Below are positions 26,559 to 35,985 of a DNA stretch of 64,000 nucleotides, one piece after another. Position 1 is the stretch's first letter. Each line of letters opens with the position of its first letter. This DNA is from Longibaculum muris (GTDB lineage: Bacteria > Bacillota_I > Bacilli_A > Erysipelotrichales > Coprobacillaceae), in NCBI RefSeq assembly GCF_004343035.1, contig NZ_SMCQ01000012.1, positions 19,205 to 83,204 of the forward strand, read 5' to 3'. Both the position numbers and the translations under genes were made by a program. The notes under the pieces are model-generated. The model saw only the letters and a program-made list of their open reading frames with translations, ran no database searches and was not told the DNA's origin.

Positions 26559-27726
26559 AATCTCTAATTTTTTCAATAAATTCTTTTATTTTTTGTGTAG
26601 CAACTTTTAACTCATCAATACTATAAGCATAAGATACACGGACAAATCCTTCACCCGCTGATCCAAATGCTGTACCAGGTACACAAGCGACCTTTTGATC
26701 TTCTAATAGTTTTTCACAAAATTCATCAGAAGTTAGACCTGTAGATTTAATACAAGGAAAAACATAGAATGCTCCTTGTGGTTTGAATGTTTCAAGTCCC
26801 ATATCATTAAATGTTTTTACTAAGAAATTTCTTCTTGCTTTATATGAATCACGCATTCTTTCTACTTCTTCTTGACAATGTCTTAATCCTTCAATAGCTC
26901 CATATTGAGCAGGTGATGGTGCAGACATAATAACATATTGATGAATTTTATTCATCGCTTTCGTTAAAATTGGATTTGCGAGAATATATCCTAAACGCCA
27001 TCCCGTCATAGCAAACGCCTTAGAAAAACCACTTACAACAATCACTTGATCTTTGATTTCATCAAATGCAGCAATTGAACAAAATTCTTCTTCATAACTT
27101 AATTCAGCATAGATTTCATCTGATAAGACAATAATTCCTGATTCTTTAATAATTGGTACAATCTTAGCATAATCTTCTCTTGTCATAAATCCACCTGTTG
27201 GATTTGATGGATAGTTTAACAAGATTGCTTTTGTTCGAGGAGTAATTGCTGCTTTTAATAATTCTGGTGTTAACTTGAATTGATCTTCATGTCTTAATTG
27301 AATAGAAACTGGTATTCCACCAGCTAATTCAACTCCTGGTGTATAAGCAACATACCCAGGATCTAAAACTATCATTTCTTCACCAGGATTTAGAATTGCT
27401 CTAATCGCAATATCAATTCCCTCAGAACCACCTACGGTCACAATACAATTCTCTTTAGGATCATATGATACCCCAAAACGACGTTTATAATATTTGCATA
27501 TTTCTTCTCTAAGTTCAATTAATCCTTGATTAGCAGTATAGAAAGTTCTCCCTTTTTCAATTGAATAGATAGCTGCTTCTCTAATTGACCAAGGTGTTGT
27601 AAAATCAGGTTCTCCAACTCCTAATGAAATAACATCATCCATTTGTGATGCCAAATCAAAAAACTTACGAATCCCACTTGGTTTAATTGTTTTTACACGT
27701 TCACTTAACATATCATCATAATTCAT
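26557..27726 (-). CDS. alaT: Class I aminotransferase, AlaT-like
   Basis: 389-aa PLP-dependent fold-type I aminotransferase; PLP lysine in SGFSKAFAMTGWRLGY, substrate-carboxylate Arg near the C-terminus (FVRVSYA). Pairing with an Lrp/AsnC regulator immediately upstream repeats the B. subtilis alaR-alaT (yugG-yugH) arrangement, so alanine aminotransferase is the best guess; other aromatic or aspartate activities cannot be excluded. 1-bp overlap with the regulator. Confidence 0.8.
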   Translation of the reverse strand: MNYDDMLSERVKTIKPSGIRKFFDLASQMDDVISLGVGEPDFTTPWSIREAAIYSIEKGRTFYTANQGLIELREEICKYYKRRFGVSYDPKENCIVTVGGSEGIDIAIRAILNPGEEMIVLDPGYVAYTPGVELAGGIPVSIQLRHEDQFKLTPELLKAAITPRTKAILLNYPSNPTGGFMTREDYAKIVPIIKESGIIVLSDEIYAELSYEEEFCSIAAFDEIKDQVIVVSGFSKAFAMTGWRLGYILANPILTKAMNKIHQYVIMSAPSPAQYGAIEGLRHCQEEVERMRDSYKARRNFLVKTFNDMGLETFKPQGAFYVFPCIKSTGLTSDEFCEKLLEDQKVACVPGTAFGSAGEGFVRVSYAYSIDELKVATQKIKEFIEKIRD

Positions 27727-28217
27727 TATGGAGTCACCACCAATCTATCATTTTGACCATCTTCATCCTCAATTAAGATAACTCCATCATTTTTATATTG
27801 TTTTAATACAAAATAAGTAGATGTTCCACTAACCCCATCTAAACAAGCTAACTTACTCGCAACAAAGTGTGCAACCTCTTGCATTGTTTTTCCTTTAACA
27901 ATTGCTACAAATTCAAAACTACCACTTAATAAATACATTGTATCAATTTCATCATATTTATAAATACGACTTGCAATACGATCATATCCATATTCTCTTT
28001 CAGGACTTGCATTGATTTGAATCAATGCAGTTACCATTTCTGTATTTGTTAAATCCCAATTAATAATTGTATGATACCCACAAATAACCTTCTGTCTTTC
28101 TAAATCACTTAACTTTTCAATGACATCATCTTCAGTTTCATCTAAGGCGGCCGCTAGGTCAGTAATTTTCATCCTCGCATTTCTTTGTAACAAACTTAAT
28201 AATAACTTATCTTCCAT
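27726..28217 (-). CDS. alaR: Lrp/AsnC-family regulator, AlaR-like
   Basis: 163 aa: N-terminal HTH (residues ~8-50) and C-terminal RAM ligand-binding domain (GYHTIINW, VTALIQINA, SGSFEFVAIVKG). ATG 28217 follows AGGAGG; the longer frame upstream includes the SD itself. Likely senses an amino acid and controls the co-transcribed aminotransferase. Confidence 0.85.
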   Translation of the reverse strand: MEDKLLLSLLQRNARMKITDLAAALDETEDDVIEKLSDLERQKVICGYHTIINWDLTNTEMVTALIQINASPEREYGYDRIASRIYKYDEIDTMYLLSGSFEFVAIVKGKTMQEVAHFVASKLACLDGVSGTSTYFVLKQYKNDGVILIEDEDGQNDRLVVTP

Positions 28218-28390
28218 AACGCTTCCTCCTTTTATATTATATTTATTGTAATACATTTTTATCCTTTAGAAAAGATTTATTTTATTTATCACAATAAACT
28301 ATTCTTATAAATTATATAAAATTCATTTATCAATTATTAGTAAATACAATACGATTGTGCTAAAATAGATTTATGAAAGGGGTTTAAATT

Positions 28391-29425
28391 ATGAAAACAT
28401 TTTATGTATCAAGTTATGGAAAAAATGATGGTAAGGGTATTTATATTATGAAATTTGATGAACAGACTTTAGAAATGAAAAGAATTCAACAAATTGTAAC
28501 ACAAGACTACCCTTCATATATGATTATTGATGATCATGTTTTGTATGTCGCTTATAAAAATGCGAGTTCACACAGTGATGGTGGTGGATTAGGAAGTTTT
28601 TCTATCTATAATGATGAGTTGATTTTAAATAATAATTATAGTTCTAGCGGTCGTTCTTATACACATCTTTGCGTCGATGATCAACAACGCTATATATTTG
28701 CTGCTAACTATCATGTTGGAGCAACCGCTTCTTATCAGTTAGAAAACAAAACAATTACCAAAAAGATTTGTGCTGTTCACCATAAAGGTCTCGGTCCTGA
28801 TTTATTAAAGCGTCAAACTGGTCCTCATGCTCATTGTGTTGGTATTACCCCAGATAAACAATTTGTTTATTCAGTCGATTTAGGAGCCGATAAAGTCGTT
28901 ATGTATCGTTATAATCAAGGCATTCTTTTAGAAGATTCTGACTATACTTTAAATGTTCTTCCTGGTTCTGGACCTCGTCATATGATTTTTTCTAAAGATG
29001 GACGTTTTGCCTATCTCGTTAATGAAATTGCTAATAATATTATGGTCTTTAAATATAATGAAGGACGTTTTAATTTGATACAAGCTATTCATTGTGTTCC
29101 TAGACATTTTAAAGGTTTTTCAAGTGCTTCTGCAATTCGTTTAACATCAAGTGGTGACCATTTGTTTGTTTCAAATCGTGGACATGATAGTATTGCTATG
29201 TATCGTGTTAATAAAGAAAGTGGAAAGATTTCATTATTATATATGGTTCATACGGGTAAAGGTCCTCGTGATTTTAATATTATTGATGATCAATATTTGA
29301 TTGTAGGTTGTCAAGATGATAATATTTTACAGGTTTTAACTTTTGATGAACCTAATGAAAAGTTATTATTGAGTGATTCTTCTATTGAATTACCTGCCCC
29401 TGTTTGTATTGCAGTGGAAAGATAA
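28391..29425 (+). CDS. Lactonase-family beta-propeller protein (Pgl-like)
   Basis: 344 aa of repeated beta-propeller blades, COG2706 type: 'GPHAHCVGITPD', 'SVDLGADKV', 'GSGPRHMIFSKDGRFAYLVNE', 'VSNRGHDSI', 'GKGPRDFNI'. The His/Glu/Arg pattern is that of 6-phosphogluconolactonases (YkgB/Pgl). AAAGGGG is 8 nt before ATG 28391. No other pentose phosphate genes adjoin, so the substrate is not proven. Confidence 0.85.
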   Translation: MKTFYVSSYGKNDGKGIYIMKFDEQTLEMKRIQQIVTQDYPSYMIIDDHVLYVAYKNASSHSDGGGLGSFSIYNDELILNNNYSSSGRSYTHLCVDDQQRYIFAANYHVGATASYQLENKTITKKICAVHHKGLGPDLLKRQTGPHAHCVGITPDKQFVYSVDLGADKVVMYRYNQGILLEDSDYTLNVLPGSGPRHMIFSKDGRFAYLVNEIANNIMVFKYNEGRFNLIQAIHCVPRHFKGFSSASAIRLTSSGDHLFVSNRGHDSIAMYRVNKESGKISLLYMVHTGKGPRDFNIIDDQYLIVGCQDDNILQVLTFDEPNEKLLLSDSSIELPAPVCIAVER

Positions 29426-29430
29426 GAAAA

Positions 29431-29454
29431 AATGACAATGTTCGCATTGTCATT
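29431..29454. terminator. Bidirectional terminator between lactonase and merR
   Basis: AATGACAATG-TTCG-CATTGTCATT, T-rich on the + side and A-rich on the other; serves both convergent genes. Confidence 0.8.
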
Positions 29455-30295
29455 TTATTTTTCTCACAGGAAATTGAATCTCTGTTAACCATTCATCCGG
29501 TGTTTCTTTATTCCATATTCCATCTATATAAGTTTCTCTTTGATATCCAACAATTTCATAACCACTTTCTTCAATAAAATGTATAATTGCACTATATGCT
29601 TTAGGTAAAGTTTCATATGGTCCTTTATGTAATACACACGCTGCCATTTCCACCTCAGGTAAAACACTAAACTTTAATGTTTCTGTATCTTCTTTTAGTT
29701 CTGTAACAGCTTCACATATTTGCGCATCAATATCTGATTCACGATACTCACCATCATAATAAATTGTAAAGCAATATTCAGGAATTGCACATTCACATCC
29801 TTGTTGTTCCATTTCCATTCCCATCTTAGGCATTTTATCAAATAATTCTGGATAACCATTTAAATGCACACGCATAGATGCAATAATAACTTCCGGGATT
29901 GATTTAATAACAACATGATATTCATTTTGTAGTTCATCGCTTGTTAGATAACTTTCAATACTTGCTATTTTCTTTGTTATTTCAGCCATCTCTAACATGA
30001 GTTGACTTTTTTTCTTTTGCAATAGTTTTTCTTCTGAAGATCCTGCAATAACTTGTTTAATTTCTTCTAATGAGAACCCAATTTCTTTTAAAGCAAGAAT
30101 TTGATGAAGAATGGGTAATTGATCTGAGATATAATAACGATAGCCATTGTTTTCATCTATATAATATGGTTTAAGTATCCCAATTTCATCATAGTGTCTT
30201 AATGTTTTAATGGTTACTTTATTCATTTGAGCAAAGATTCCAATTTTATATAACTTTTGTGGTTCTCTTTCACATTGATATTGATTTTCCATCAT
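29450..30295 (-). CDS. MerR-family regulator with GyrI-like sensor (BmrR type)
   Basis: About 281 aa. MerR HTH at the N-terminus (IGIFAQMNKVTIKTLRHYDEIG), coiled-coil linker (~105-130), then a GyrI-like/AraC effector-binding domain that binds hydrophobic cations in BmrR. Start 30295 or 30292 (both after GAGGTG). Third gene of an ABC-2 exporter operon, so it probably activates export genes on drug binding. Confidence 0.87.
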   Translation of the reverse strand: MMENQYQCEREPQKLYKIGIFAQMNKVTIKTLRHYDEIGILKPYYIDENNGYRYYISDQLPILHQILALKEIGFSLEEIKQVIAGSSEEKLLQKKKSQLMLEMAEITKKIASIESYLTSDELQNEYHVVIKSIPEVIIASMRVHLNGYPELFDKMPKMGMEMEQQGCECAIPEYCFTIYYDGEYRESDIDAQICEAVTELKEDTETLKFSVLPEVEMAACVLHKGPYETLPKAYSAIIHFIEESGYEIVGYQRETYIDGIWNKETPDEWLTEIQFPVRKIK

Positions 30296-30303
30296 TTTCA
30301 CCT

Positions 30304-31044
30304 CTATTCCCATTGAAATGTCTTTAATGAAATTATACACCCAATAATTGCCATCACCAATAAATATATAATAGAGTAAATCATATCCTGATGATAAATT
30401 CCTAATGAGATATCTTTTAATAAAGAAATACCTTGAGTTAATGGTAAGACTTTAGCAAGATTTTGTATGAATTGAGGAAATATCTCAAAAGGAATTGTTG
30501 CCCCTGAAAGAAATAACATTGGAAAGTAAACAAATGTACAAACTACATTTGCAACTTTTAAATTTGGACAAAGACTGGCAATAATCATTCCTAAACTATA
30601 CATAGAAACAAGAATCAAACAGTAAGCTAGAATAAAATATAATATACTACCTTCCATTTGATAATGAAATATGACAATCGCACATATTGATACAAGCAGA
30701 GCTGATAAAATAGAAATAATTGCTCCAATACAAAATTGTACACATAGAATTAATTTTGGACTCATTGGTGTCACAAAGAAATGTTTTAATATCTTCTTAT
30801 CTCGATAATTTGCAATTGTTAAGGGGATACCCATAAATGCTGTTGCACATATTCCTACTGTTATTAGTGATGCAAATGCACTTTGTAAAAAGGTATAATT
30901 CTCTTGAGAAATTGTTTGTTGTTCAGCAATAAGCCCAATCATTAATAAGACTCCTACTGGCATACCTATTCCAAATATTAATCCATCTGGACAACGTAAA
31001 CTTAATCTTTGTTCTATTTTTAGTAATGTCATAAATCGTTTCAT
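30304..31044 (-). CDS. ABC-2 type permease
   Basis: 246 aa with about six hydrophobic helices and the ABC-2 C-terminal pattern (FPMLFLSGATIPFEIFP). Pairs with the ATPase upstream (4-bp overlap). Likely exports drugs or lipids; substrate unknown. Confidence 0.88.
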   Translation of the reverse strand: MKRFMTLLKIEQRLSLRCPDGLIFGIGMPVGVLLMIGLIAEQQTISQENYTFLQSAFASLITVGICATAFMGIPLTIANYRDKKILKHFFVTPMSPKLILCVQFCIGAIISILSALLVSICAIVIFHYQMEGSILYFILAYCLILVSMYSLGMIIASLCPNLKVANVVCTFVYFPMLFLSGATIPFEIFPQFIQNLAKVLPLTQGISLLKDISLGIYHQDMIYSIIYLLVMAIIGCIISLKTFQWE

Positions 31045-31757
31045 TGTTTTTCCTCCATTAATGTTAAATACGCTTCTTCTAAATTTTGATAAGGTCCAGA
31101 TTGCATAATATCATTAACTGTTCCTTCAATAACCTTTTTCCCTTGTTTTAACAATAAAATACGATCACATAAATACTGTGCTTCTTCCATATAATGTGTT
31201 GTTAAAACAATAGTCATTCCTTTTTCTTTTAAATTCTTTAATATATTCCATACCTCACGTCTAGCAACAACATCTAACCCCGTTGTTAATTCATCTAAAA
31301 AGATGATTTCAGGTTGAGGGATTAAAGCAATAACAAGTGATAATTTTTGTTTTTCTCCACCGGATAATTGATCAACATATTGATTTTTAAAAGTATCTAA
31401 TTGAAATTGGTGAAGTAACTGATGATAATCAGCTGGATTTTGATATAACGCTGCAATTTCTTCACATACCTCAATAACTTTAATGTTATCTTGATAATAA
31501 CTTACCTGTAACTGAACCCCTATTCTTTCAAAAAGTATTTTTCTTTCATTTCTTGCATTTTTACCAAAAATAAGTGCATATCCACAATCTGGTTGATTTA
31601 AACCTAAAATACTTTCAATTGTGGTTGTTTTTCCTGCTCCATTATGACCTAAAATACCATAAACCTCTCCAACATTGACATCAAATGAAAGTTGATCAAC
31701 AACTTTTCTAGCCTCAAATATCTTTGTTAAATCTTTAACTTCTATACATTTATCCAT
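31041..31757 (-). CDS. ABC transporter ATPase (ABC-2 exporter)
   Basis: 238 aa; Walker A GHNGAGKTT, signature LSGGEKQ, Walker B IIFLDELTTGLD, H-loop TTHYMEEA. First gene of ATPase-permease-MerR operon. Upstream on the minus strand TTGACT followed by a small CCT-N5-AGG dyad hints at a MerR-type long-spacer promoter, but the -10 assignment is uncertain. Confidence 0.9.
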   Translation of the reverse strand: MDKCIEVKDLTKIFEARKVVDQLSFDVNVGEVYGILGHNGAGKTTTIESILGLNQPDCGYALIFGKNARNERKILFERIGVQLQVSYYQDNIKVIEVCEEIAALYQNPADYHQLLHQFQLDTFKNQYVDQLSGGEKQKLSLVIALIPQPEIIFLDELTTGLDVVARREVWNILKNLKEKGMTIVLTTHYMEEAQYLCDRILLLKQGKKVIEGTVNDIMQSGPYQNLEEAYLTLMEEKQ

Positions 31758-31813
31758 GTTCTTTTCCTCCTAAATATAGCTTAAATGCTCCTGTAAGAGG
31801 ACAGTCAAGAAAA

Positions 31814-31845
31814 AAGTGAAAAGTTTTTTATTCAACTTTTCACTT
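31814..31845 (-). terminator. Terminator of the thiamine salvage operon
   Basis: Stem AAGTGAAAAGT / ACTTTTCACTT, followed on the minus strand by TTTTTCTTG. Confidence 0.85.
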
Positions 31846-31859
31846 ACTATAAAACCTAT

Positions 31860-32642
31860 TTATTTCATATTCCAGCAATGATTTAATGGTCCACTACCAT
31901 GACCTAAATCTAGATTATCCTTTAAAGCTCCAGTAATATATTCCTTTGCTTTTTTTACACTTGTGACTATATCATATCCTAATGCCAAATGACTAGCAAT
32001 TGCACTCGATAAAGTACATCCACTACCATGGGTATTAGGATTATCAATGTGTTCACATTCTAACCATATCACTTCATCTGCATGATATAATAAATCATCT
32101 GCACATTCTTCAAAATGACCACCTTTAATTAATATATATCCTAGATACCATTCACTTATTTCTTTTGCTGCTTTGAGCATATCAGCTTTGTTTTGAATAG
32201 GATGATTAACAAGAACTTCGGCTTCTGGAATATTGGGTGTAATGATACTAGATAAAGGGATTAATTCTTGTTTTAAAGCTGTTAAAGCACTATCTTCTAA
32301 TAAACGTGAGCCACTTGTTGATACCATGACTGGATCAACAACAATATTTTTAGCATCATATTTCTTTAATTGTTCTACAATTTTATGTATTAATTGAGTT
32401 TCAGATACCATTCCTATTTTAATCGCATCGGGATATATATCTTCAAAGACACAGGCAAACTGTTCTTCTAAGAATTGTGGAGTAACATTCATAATATCTT
32501 TAACACCTAGTGTATTTTGAGCAACTAATGCTGTTATAATACTCATTCCATAAACTTTATGTGCTGTGAATGTCTTTAAATCTGCTTGAGCTCCTGCTCC
32601 ACCCGTTGGGTCTGTTCCTGCAATTGTTAATACTGTTTTCAT
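31860..32642 (-). CDS. thiD: Hydroxymethylpyrimidine / phosphomethylpyrimidine kinase
   Basis: 260 aa ribokinase-fold enzyme. Phosphorylates HMP and HMP-P for thiamine synthesis. TIAGTDPTGGAGAQADLKTF at the N-terminus and NTHGSGCTLSSAI near residue 210 are the substrate and ATP-anion-hole motifs. ATG 32642 follows GGAGGT and lies one base beyond the stop codon of the HAD gene. Last gene of the thi operon. Confidence 0.95.
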   Translation of the reverse strand: MKTVLTIAGTDPTGGAGAQADLKTFTAHKVYGMSIITALVAQNTLGVKDIMNVTPQFLEEQFACVFEDIYPDAIKIGMVSETQLIHKIVEQLKKYDAKNIVVDPVMVSTSGSRLLEDSALTALKQELIPLSSIITPNIPEAEVLVNHPIQNKADMLKAAKEISEWYLGYILIKGGHFEECADDLLYHADEVIWLECEHIDNPNTHGSGCTLSSAIASHLALGYDIVTSVKKAKEYITGALKDNLDLGHGSGPLNHCWNMK

Positions 32643-32643
32643 C

Positions 32644-33282
32644 TTATACCTCCATCTCATCAAATGATATATAATTTTGATTGGCAATTTGACAGATTTT
32701 TAACCAATCGTTATCATTATTTTTATCATATATAGCTTTTACATATAAACCAGCTTGTTTAGCTGATTGAATTGCATACAATGCATCTTCCACAACAATA
32801 CATTCATTAATTTTATAACCAATACCATCAATTAAATGTAAATAACTTTCAGGTTGATTTTTTGTATAACCATAATCATCACAAGAATAAATAGCTTGAA
32901 AATATTGATCAATCTTTAATCTTTTTAAGGCTAACTTCGCTAATAATAAATCACTTGCGGTAAAAATATACATTTTTATATGTTGTTTTAAACATTTTTC
33001 TAAAAATGTTTGAACACCTGGCTTAAGTAAAATATGGTACATATATTGGTCTTTTATTTGAGTACATACTCCTTCTTTAATTTCATCAATATTCTGCTTT
33101 AAACCAAAATGAACTTTCATATAATGAGCTGCTTCTTCAATTGTCATATTTGAAACCTGCTCATCTAAATCATTGCTGCCTTGTACATTGATCGTCTTTA
33201 GATACTTATTTCCAATATTATCCCAAGCATTCAAAGAATCTAATAAAGTTCCATCTAAATCAAATATATATACTTTTTTCAT
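32644..33282 (-). CDS. HAD-family hydrolase in thiamine operon
   Basis: 212 aa. HAD motif I FDLDGTLLDS at the N-terminus, motif II TASD, Lys and the acidic motif later (VVEDALYAI). Beta-phosphoglucomutase/phosphatase type with an alpha-helical cap. Translationally linked to thiE (4-bp overlap) and thiD, so a phosphatase acting on a thiamine intermediate or thiamine phosphate is plausible. The family alone does not define the substrate. Confidence 0.85.
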   Translation of the reverse strand: MKKVYIFDLDGTLLDSLNAWDNIGNKYLKTINVQGSNDLDEQVSNMTIEEAAHYMKVHFGLKQNIDEIKEGVCTQIKDQYMYHILLKPGVQTFLEKCLKQHIKMYIFTASDLLLAKLALKRLKIDQYFQAIYSCDDYGYTKNQPESYLHLIDGIGYKINECIVVEDALYAIQSAKQAGLYVKAIYDKNNDNDWLKICQIANQNYISFDEMEV

Positions 33283-33923
33283 AACAAAAGTTCCTTTGTC
33301 CTTTCTTTAAGTTGCTTTGTTGCTTCGATAATATCTTCGGCAGCCATAATAGCACTCACAACTGCTATTCCATCAATACCACTACCTTTTAATTGTAGTA
33401 GATTTTCTTGATTTATTCCTCCAATCGCAACAATTGGAATATCAACATGTTGACAAATGTCTTGAAGTGTAGCCAAATCCACCTCAATTGCATCATCTTT
33501 TGTTCCGGTAGGAAAAACAGCTCCGACACCTAAATAATCAGCACCTGCATTTTGAGCTGTTATTGCCTGTTCAACAGTTTGAACAGAAACGCCTAATACT
33601 TTATCTGATCCAATCAACTTTCTTACATCCTGTGCCTGCATATCACTTTGACCAACATGAATCCCATCAGCATCTACTTCTAACATGACTTCAACATTAT
33701 CATTAATGATTAAAGGAATTTGATTTTGATTACATAATTCTTTCAATTCCTTTGCTTCTTGAACAAACAATTGATGATTTAAATGTTTTTCTCTTAATTG
33801 AACACATGTTACACCACCATTTATTGCTGCCTCAACATCTTCATATAAACTATGAGCTTTTAACCAATGTCGATCAGTAACCAAATAAAGCTGCATTGCT
33901 TTTTTTATTTTATCTTTCTTCAA
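33279..33923 (-). CDS. thiE: Thiamine-phosphate synthase
   Basis: 214 aa TIM-barrel enzyme joining HMP-PP and thiazole phosphate. Recognised by YLVTDRHW, VQLREKH, DADGIHVGQSD, GVGAVFPTGTK and AIGGINQEN. Overlaps thiM by 14 bp and the HAD gene by 4 bp. Confidence 0.96.
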   Translation of the reverse strand: MKKDKIKKAMQLYLVTDRHWLKAHSLYEDVEAAINGGVTCVQLREKHLNHQLFVQEAKELKELCNQNQIPLIINDNVEVMLEVDADGIHVGQSDMQAQDVRKLIGSDKVLGVSVQTVEQAITAQNAGADYLGVGAVFPTGTKDDAIEVDLATLQDICQHVDIPIVAIGGINQENLLQLKGSGIDGIAVVSAIMAAEDIIEATKQLKERTKELLL

Positions 33924-34734
33924 TTTTTATTCCTCCATTTAATTTTTCAGCTGTCATAGTACTTAAAGCATCAATAAGATAAACTCTTAAACTTCCTGTT
34001 CCTGCATCTTGTTGTTGCACTTTTTGTTGGGCCAACTCTCCACTATACCCCATCAAAGCAACTGCACAACTCACGGTATCAAACATAGAATCTTGATTCA
34101 CTGCTACATAGGCTCCTAATATGGCACTTAACATACATCCAGTTCCAGTAATACGTGACATGTTAGGACAACCATTTCTTATAATAGTGGCATGGTTGGC
34201 ATCAGCAATTATATCAATTGCTCCCGTAATGGCGATAATAGCACCTGTCCTTTGACTTAATTCTCTAGCAAAATCAATTGTTTCATCAAGATTTTCTTCA
34301 TTAACAATATCGTTGATATCAGCATCAACACCCTTGGTTGTTCCAATACCTTGATAAACTGTTTTTATCTCAGAAATATTTCCTCGTATCACACTGAATT
34401 GTATTTTATTTAATAACCGAAATGTTGTCTCACTGCGAAATGAACTTGCTCCTGCTCCTACCGGATCTAAAATAACCGGATGATTCAAAGCATTGGCCTT
34501 CTGTCCTGCTTTTATCATAGCTTCTACAGTTCTTTCATTTAAAGTTCCAATATTAATCACTAAGGCTTGGCATATAGATGTAATATCTTCCACTTCTTTA
34601 ATTTCATCAGCCATAATTGGACTTCCATGAACTGCTAATATAGCATTGGCACAATCATTCATTGTTACTGAATTGGTTATACAATGTACTAAAGGTTTTT
34701 GAATCTTTACATTATTCATTATTTTTTCAAACAT
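33910..34734 (-). CDS. thiM: Hydroxyethylthiazole kinase
   Basis: 274 aa ribokinase-fold kinase that phosphorylates THZ. Motifs: HCITNSVTMNDCAN, LDPVGAGAS, TGTGCMLSAI. First gene after the TPP riboswitch, SD GGAGGAA. The operon (thiM-thiE-HAD-thiD) has salvage genes only, with no thiC or thiG, so it recycles HMP and thiazole. Confidence 0.96.
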   Translation of the reverse strand: MFEKIMNNVKIQKPLVHCITNSVTMNDCANAILAVHGSPIMADEIKEVEDITSICQALVINIGTLNERTVEAMIKAGQKANALNHPVILDPVGAGASSFRSETTFRLLNKIQFSVIRGNISEIKTVYQGIGTTKGVDADINDIVNEENLDETIDFARELSQRTGAIIAITGAIDIIADANHATIIRNGCPNMSRITGTGCMLSAILGAYVAVNQDSMFDTVSCAVALMGYSGELAQQKVQQQDAGTGSLRVYLIDALSTMTAEKLNGGIKIEER

Positions 34735-34755
34735 ATTATTCCTCCATCAACAAAA

Positions 34756-34785
34756 AAGTGATATGCCACGTATGGTATATCACTT
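34756..34785 (-). terminator. Expression-platform terminator of the TPP riboswitch
   Basis: Stem AAGTGATAT-CC / GG-ATATCACTT followed by T6 on the minus strand, between the aptamer and the thiM SD. Ligand-dependent transcription termination is the expected mode. Confidence 0.85.
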
Positions 34786-34797
34786 CACAAAATCTAA

Positions 34798-34884
34798 GTT
34801 CCTATCCCTACGTTGGCATTACCCAAATCAGGTGCGGTCGAAGTTCACAACTTCCTCTCAGCCTATATATAAGCTCCCGTTCTT
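34798..34884 (-). ncRNA. TPP riboswitch (THI element)
   Basis: On the minus strand the hallmark segments appear in order: GGGAGC, GGCTGAGAGGA, CCGCACCTGATTTGGGTAA, TGCCAACGTAGGGA. This is the thiamine pyrophosphate aptamer; it controls the thiM-thiE-HAD-thiD operon. Confidence 0.96.
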
Positions 34885-34893
34885 GATATATTT

Positions 34894-34922
34894 ATTATAA
34901 TCTTTCCTAACAAACTCGTCAA
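34894..34922 (-). promoter_or_regulatory. thi operon promoter
   Basis: Minus strand TTGACG (34917-34922), 17-bp spacer, TATAAT (34894-34899). Confidence 0.85.
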
Positions 34923-34945
34923 TGTCATTCAATACATAGATATCA

Positions 34946-35785
34946 TTATGATAATATCTTTTCAATATACTGTTGATGTTGAGATTCTGGTATATCTAGT
35001 AAATCCATTACCTCATCAATTGTATAACTATGCTTCGTGATTAACTTCTTTATAAATTCAATCGTTTTATTCATCTCTCCCTCAGCATATCCTTTAATTT
35101 CACCATATTTTTCTCCTTCCATGTAACCTTCATCTCTTATCTTCTGCCAGATTTCACACATCTCTCTCTTTCCTCCTTCACTCTCTTTGTAATACCCTAC
35201 CTGTTTCTTCAACACTTCATAATTCATACTCTCAACTTCTTTGCACATAAAGTCATGCATCAGTCTCCCTAGCTCAGTATCATCCTGTATTGATGCATTC
35301 ACATAGATGATTTCTGTTTCATCATCAAAGCTCTCTCCATTTTCAACAATCCTTCTTCTCACATGATAGATAGGTAGATCATATCCCAATACATCTTCTT
35401 CCGTTATAAATATAACAATTGTCTTTGGAATCTCTCTCCATTTCTCATTTGGAAAGCTTAGAAATGAATCAATCAGACTCTGATGATACCTTGCCCGCTT
35501 GGGATGGGCGCCTGCTTCATCTCTCTGTACTTCGATATTGATGTAATGACCCCTATTGTCTTTAACCAATACATCAATTGTCAGTGATCTGCCAAGGAGA
35601 TTCTTAAGGTCATACTGGGAATCATTCTCAATGATTTCCACATGCTCATCAAGGATAATATCCAAGAGGAGCTGAATACAATCCTGATTCTTGAAGATGA
35701 TTCTCATAAAGTCATCATCGATCAGTCTAAGCGAGGCAATGAGATCATCATAGGACAAACTTTTTTCTAGAACACTTGTAGTCAT
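34946..35785 (-). CDS. Rpn-family PD-(D/E)XK nuclease / putative transposase
   Basis: 279 aa. The N-terminal half carries a PD-(D/E)XK core: IDVLVKDNRGHYINIEVQ gives the D...E-x-Q catalytic set; the C-terminal part has G-rich EGxxxGE repeats (residues ~225-245). This is the Rpn (recombination-promoting nuclease) group often annotated as transposase. ATG 35785 has AAGGTG upstream; the extended N-terminus is not supported. Base composition is visibly richer in G+C than its neighbours, suggesting recent acquisition. Confidence 0.8.
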   Translation of the reverse strand: MTTSVLEKSLSYDDLIASLRLIDDDFMRIIFKNQDCIQLLLDIILDEHVEIIENDSQYDLKNLLGRSLTIDVLVKDNRGHYINIEVQRDEAGAHPKRARYHQSLIDSFLSFPNEKWREIPKTIVIFITEEDVLGYDLPIYHVRRRIVENGESFDDETEIIYVNASIQDDTELGRLMHDFMCKEVESMNYEVLKKQVGYYKESEGGKREMCEIWQKIRDEGYMEGEKYGEIKGYAEGEMNKTIEFIKKLITKHSYTIDEVMDLLDIPESQHQQYIEKILS

Positions 35786-35964
35786 AGAACACCTTCTTTC
35801 TAGGGAAGGATCTCTTATACAAAGATTATACAACAATATTTGCTTATAGTAAATAGATATAGAAAACACAAAAAGAGTCCTTAAGATCATATGTACAAAA
35901 AAACCTTCCCTACTACTTATATACGCAAAAAAATTCAATTTTTCTTTTTATTTTTGAAAAAAAA

Positions 35965-35985
35965 GAAATAGAATTGTTCTATTTC
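35965..35985 (-). terminator. Terminator of the noc/parB gene
   Basis: GAAATAGAA-CAA-TTCTATTTC followed by eight T on the minus strand; overlaps the stop codon. Confidence 0.85.

Noticed and set aside
34662..34886. + strand frame antisense to thiM and the TPP riboswitch
   Set aside because: Explained by the conserved aptamer and thiM coding sequence on the other strand.
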